DNA from: Micromonospora sp. KC213 | GTDB taxonomy: Bacteria > Actinomycetota > Actinomycetes > Mycobacteriales > Micromonosporaceae | Direction of reading: 5' to 3' | DNA length: 47,435 nucleotides | Assembly (NCBI RefSeq): GCF_004348325.1 | Contig: NZ_SMKF01000023.1 | Coordinates: 1 to 47,435, forward strand | Part shown: in pieces, positions 44,915 through 47,435 of the stretch | Numbering within the stretch: the first letter of the stretch is position 1 | Layout: the number at the start of each line of letters is the position of its first letter | Translations under genes and position numbers: made by a program | Notes under the pieces: model-generated | What the model was told of the DNA's origin: nothing | Database searches by the model: none | Seen by the model: the letters and a program-made list of their open reading frames with translations, nothing else

Positions 44915-45127
44915 GTAGGTGCGCACGAAACGCATGGTCCACGGGCCGGTGCCGGCGCGGGCCTGCCGGGCGTAGAGGTGGTCCGGGCCGGCACCGCCGG
45001 CCGGCTGGTCGCCGTCCGGGTGCCGCAGGATCCACTGGGCGGGCGGCTCGCCGTCAGCGTCCGCGGGTAGCTCGCGGAGCAGCCCGTCGGCCGGCCCACC
45101 GACGAAGCGTACGGCCACCTCATCCAT
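44894..45127 (-). CDS. Hypothetical small protein with duplicated 3' end
   Basis: A 77-residue soluble protein (MDEVAVRFVGGPADGLLREL, then WILRHPDGDQPAGGAGPDHLYARQ and PWTMRFVRTYPLGVGE). The opening V-x-x-x-GGPADG and the late H-L-Y-x-R pattern occur in short actinobacterial hypothetical proteins; I know no function. The start is supported by the family-like VRFVGGPADG opening. The end lies inside a 33-bp tandem repeat. The response-regulator gene begins about 200 bp downstream on the same strand. Confidence 0.7.
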   Translation of the reverse strand: MDEVAVRFVGGPADGLLRELPADADGEPPAQWILRHPDGDQPAGGAGPDHLYARQARAGTGPWTMRFVRTYPLGVGE

Positions 45128-45316
45128 CCGTGCCCCCTGTCCCGCGCCCGCCTCGGCCAGGTAGGCCGGGTGCCCCGGCTGGCAAGGTACCGCACGGCGT
45201 GTTCCGGGCGGGGGATGCTGAGGAAGAAGGTTTGTCCAGCTCGCGCCCAGGGTACCGGCTGCGGAACGCCGACCGCGGAACACGTGACGAGGCACGAGAC
45301 GGACGGGAGCGGGTCG

Positions 45317-46261
45317 ATGAGGACGCTGGCCGGGCGGTACGAGCTCGAACAGCGCATCGGCGTGGGCGGCATGTCCGAGGTGTGGCGCGCGCACGACCTG
45401 GTGCTGGACCGGCCGGTGGCGGTGAAGCTGATATCGCCCGAGCGGCACGGCGAGGAGAGTTCGGTGGCGCGGATCCGGGCCGAGGCGCGCTCGGCGGCCC
45501 GCCTGGTGCACCCCAACGTGGCCAGCGTGCACGACTTCGGCACCGCCTCCACGCCGGACGGGCAGGAGGCACCGTACCTGGTGATGGAGTTGGCCGAGGG
45601 AGAGACGCTCGCCGCGCACCTGCGCCACGGGCCGCTGGACTGGCGCATCGCGGTGCGGGTCTGCGCCGAGGTCGCGGCGGCGCTGGCGGCCGCGCACGCG
45701 CACGGCATCGTGCACCGCGACGTCAAACCCGCCAACGTCATGCTGACCCCGTGCGGGGTCAAGGTTCTCGACTTCGGCATCGCCACGCCGGCCGGCGCGG
45801 CCGACGAGGCCCCGGACGGGATGGTGGTGGGCACGCCGGCGTACCTGGCTCCGGAGCAGTTCGACCGGCAGCCGGCCACCCCCGCCGCCGACATGTACGC
45901 ACTCGGCGTCCTGCTCTACTACGGGCTCACCGGACGGCTGCCGTACGCGGCCGGTACGACCGCGACCCAACTGGTCGGGGCCCGCCGTCGGGTGGTGCCC
46001 GAGCCGCTGCCGCCGGTCGAGGGGCTGCCTGCGGAGGTCGCCGACCTGTGCCGATGCTGCCTGGCCGAGAATCCGACCCGCCGGCCGACCAGCCTGATGG
46101 CCGCGTTGCTGCTGGCCGAGGCAGTGGACGCCCGGGTGTACGTGCCGATGCTGGCCTCGGTGCCCCGGCCCCGTTCCGCGCCGATTTCGCCGTGGAGCCA
46201 GCGGGCCGCCACCGAGGTCACCGAGGCGGTCGCCCTCGACGAGCGGTCCCGTCCGACCTGA
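45317..46261 (+). CDS. Soluble serine/threonine protein kinase
   Basis: A 314-residue Hanks-type kinase with all key elements: glycine loop RIGVGGMSEVW, Lys37 in VAVKLI, catalytic loop VHRDVKPANVM (Asp135), DFG at 152-154, activation-loop end GTPAYLAPEQF, and Arg in NPTRRPTSLMAAL. About 40 residues follow the kinase core, with no membrane helix, PASTA or other sensor domain. This makes it a short cytoplasmic member of the PknB group. Substrates are unknown. GGGAGC precedes the ATG at 45317. Confidence 0.93.
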   Translation: MRTLAGRYELEQRIGVGGMSEVWRAHDLVLDRPVAVKLISPERHGEESSVARIRAEARSAARLVHPNVASVHDFGTASTPDGQEAPYLVMELAEGETLAAHLRHGPLDWRIAVRVCAEVAAALAAAHAHGIVHRDVKPANVMLTPCGVKVLDFGIATPAGAADEAPDGMVVGTPAYLAPEQFDRQPATPAADMYALGVLLYYGLTGRLPYAAGTTATQLVGARRRVVPEPLPPVEGLPAEVADLCRCCLAENPTRRPTSLMAALLLAEAVDARVYVPMLASVPRPRSAPISPWSQRAATEVTEAVALDERSRPT

Positions 46262-46333
46262 GCCGCGCGTCGGCGGTGCGTTTCACCGGATCGAGGTCGG
46301 GAACGCCGGCCGGTGAGTGACGGGAGGAACGCC

Positions 46334-46759
46334 ATGCCGGATCCGAGTTCCTGGCTGCACGAGGCCACCGCGACCGCGGGCGGCGGTCATGTCCGCACCG
46401 AGGACGGCGGCTTGTCCACGGCGCTGGCGTCACCGCTGGCGCCGCACTGCACGGGCCTGACGCCGGAGCAGTTGTTGGCCGCCGCGTTCGCCTCCTGCCT
46501 GCACCACGCGGCGGTGGAGGTGGCCGGGGAGATCACCGACGAGGCGCACACCGTCCAGGTCACCGCCGAGGCGAAGCTCGGCCGCGACGACGACGGCCGC
46601 TACCACGCCGATGTGCGTGCGTCGATCTCGTCGGCGGGGCTGAGCCGCGAGCAGTTGGCCGATCTGGTCGCGCACGCCGACCGGATCTGGCCCTTCTCCA
46701 GCGGGGACGCCAGCCGGCACCGGTTGACGGTGACGCCCGCCGACAACGGCCGGCGCTGA
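46334..46759 (+). CDS. Ohr/OsmC-family protein lacking the resolving cysteine
   Basis: A 141-residue OsmC-fold protein. The segment GLTPEQLLAAAFASCLHHAAVEVA carries Cys55 at the peroxidatic position of organic hydroperoxide resistance proteins. In Ohr the second Cys lies in a V-C-P-Y-S motif; here that reads IWPFSSGD, with Trp119 replacing it. An additional Cys39 lies in APHCTGLTP, where Ohr usually has Gly-x-Asn. Peroxide reduction would therefore need another disulfide partner, perhaps Cys39 or mycothiol. GGGAGGAAC precedes the ATG. It follows the kinase gene on the same strand, with 72 bp between them. Confidence 0.85.
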   Translation: MPDPSSWLHEATATAGGGHVRTEDGGLSTALASPLAPHCTGLTPEQLLAAAFASCLHHAAVEVAGEITDEAHTVQVTAEAKLGRDDDGRYHADVRASISSAGLSREQLADLVAHADRIWPFSSGDASRHRLTVTPADNGRR

Positions 46760-46774
46760 GGCAGCGGTCACCGC

Positions 46775-46803
46775 GCCGACGGCCGGGGCTGCCGGCCGTC
46801 GGC
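46775..46803 (+). terminator. Hairpin terminator after the Ohr-like gene
   Basis: A perfect 12-bp stem (46775-46786 with 46792-46803, GCCGACGGCCGG and its complement) with a five-base loop lies 16 bp after the stop codon. The space from 46804 to 47077 holds no gene that I can support. It contains an unusually A/T-rich stretch at about 46930-47060 that is probably promoter DNA for the next gene. Confidence 0.6.
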
Positions 46804-47077
46804 CCGCGGGCGGGTGGGACATCGGCGCCCCCGGCCGGCGGACACCCATTCGCCGGTACGGACCGACCAGTTCACCCGAACGGAGGAGGGTGTCGAGCCG
46901 GGCGTCCGGCAGCGGAAACCCTCGGCAATCGGTCTAGATAAAGAGGGAAATATACGACAGATGGCAACTGCGTCATAGGTTGCCTTCGTGGTGAGGCACG
47001 GTAATTGCCCACCCTGATCATGGCAAACTGTGGCGCATGCCACCAATAGCCCCGGTGGCAGCCGGCGTTGAGGTCTC

Positions 47078-47083
47078 TAGCCT
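47078..47083 (+). promoter_or_regulatory. -10 element TAGCCT of a likely leaderless promoter
   Basis: TAGCCT is followed by exactly six bases and the GTG at 47090. No ribosome binding site is present. It has the same spacing as four other genes in the window. Confidence 0.45.
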
Positions 47084-47089
47084 CGGCGA

Positions 47090-47435
47090 GTGCCTGCCGA
47101 CCACTCCCCTGAGCAGCAGCAGACCCATACCCGCAGGGTTACCCGTCCGGCCGACGCCCCATCCAACGAACGGAGGATCGGCCGACACCGGGCCCCGGAA
47201 CCGCCCCGACGCGGCGCCCGCGCCCTGCTGACGGCCGTTCCCGTCCGGCTCGCCCTCGCCGGCGGCGTGACCTGCTGCCTGGGCCTAGTGGTGTACGCCG
47301 GCGGCGACGACGGCGACCAGCGCGCGGAGCCGGTCCGCGAGATGCTCGCCGACCGCGCCCTGGCCGACGAGCGGGCGTCCCGCTCCCGGGAGCGGGACGC
47401 CTCCCCGCTCAACCTCCCGGCCACCGGCCCGCCAC
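47090..47435 (+). CDS. N-terminal part of an exported or membrane-anchored protein, cut by the window end
   Basis: 115 codons are open to the right edge. A hydrophilic, Arg- and Pro-rich cytoplasmic leader of about 45 residues precedes a hydrophobic segment (LLTAVPVRLALAGGVTCCLG, then LVVYAGG), after which comes a charged stretch DERASRSRERDASPLNLPATGPP. This arrangement of leader, single helix, Arg/Glu-rich helix and Pro linker is typical of actinobacterial cell-wall enzymes such as lytic transglycosylases or NlpC/P60 proteins. The catalytic part is not visible, so no function is assigned. GTG start; probably leaderless. Confidence 0.65.
   Translation, partial: MPADHSPEQQQTHTRRVTRPADAPSNERRIGRHRAPEPPRRGARALLTAVPVRLALAGGVTCCLGLVVYAGGDDGDQRAEPVREMLADRALADERASRSRERDASPLNLPATGPP

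Noticed and set aside
44771..45070. Forward-strand open frame with an 11-residue repeat (VRTALLADAKR).
   Set aside because: It is the antisense reading of the 33-bp tandem repeat and of the reverse-strand small gene, whose frame looks more protein-like and has a sensible start and stop.
46800..47090. c-di-AMP (ydaO-type) riboswitch before the last gene.
   Set aside because: I could not find the conserved core blocks of that class, and the gene appears to start transcription at its own start codon.
47037..47231. Forward open frame starting ATG at 47037.
   Set aside because: It overlaps the GTG-started gene at 47090 in another frame, has a Pro/Ser-rich unlikely composition and stops after 64 codons, while the GTG frame stays open to the window end.

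Overview
The window is high-GC DNA from an actinobacterium, most likely Micromonosporaceae (a Micromonospora-like soil organism). This is inferred from strong G/C bias at third codon positions, mycothiol-linked enzyme families, CebR/CelR-type operators in front of cellulases, a LpqY-SugABC-type trehalose importer, a conservon-type signalling pair and frequent GTG starts. No rRNA, tRNA, CRISPR array, phage gene or intact insertion sequence is visible. Most of the window is ordinary chromosomal sequence.

Layout. 1-6860: the 3' part of a transglutaminase-fold membrane protein whose catalytic Cys and His are replaced, then LtrA, DUF1028, a mycothiol-dependent isomerase-family protein, a PEBP-family protein, a PAP2 phosphatase and a DUF3159 membrane protein. 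7219-12476: a cellulose unit, with a secreted GH48 exocellulase (CBM2 plus two Ig-like modules) divergent from a GH1 beta-glucosidase. The 863-bp space between them carries three CebR-like 14-mers. 12547-15494: a conservon remnant, a sensor kinase translationally coupled to a roadblock protein. 15566-19181: an FGGY sugar kinase, then a fused PhzE/TrpEG-type anthranilate synthase behind a 19-residue Trp leader peptide and a well-formed attenuator. 19225-23002: WrbA, a GNAT acetyltransferase, a YsnF-type stress protein and an AlkZ-type DNA glycosylase.

23025-27356 is a complete ABC importer operon in the order LpqY, SugA, SugB, SugC. 27559-29914 holds a mycothiol nitroreductase-like protein, the remnant of a glyoxalase-like gene, two small proteins and a HAD hydrolase. 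29970-36162 is an alpha-glucan locus: a GH63-type hydrolase divergent from a glycogen-debranching-type glucosidase, then an Rv3032-like GT4 glucosyltransferase. An 18-bp bidirectional terminator separates it from citrate synthase (36352-37635). 37824-41450 is a three-gene operon of a 48-residue membrane protein, a NoeA-like methyltransferase and an LtaS-like membrane phosphotransferase. It is the best candidate here for an undescribed functional unit. 41717-47435: an AraC-type regulator, a PhoPR-like two-component system, a small protein whose 3' end has been tandemly duplicated, a soluble Ser/Thr kinase, an unusual Ohr/OsmC protein and the start of an exported protein.

The main regulatory observations are the CebR-type operators, the trp attenuator, strong hairpin terminators at many convergent junctions, and a set of five genes in which a TANNNT box sits exactly six bases before the start codon, which predicts leaderless transcripts. 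The strongest signs of sequence rearrangement are a block of foreign-looking codon use inside the GT4 gene, a rare-codon cluster near the end of the debranching-enzyme gene, two decayed gene remnants and two tandem-repeat tracts.
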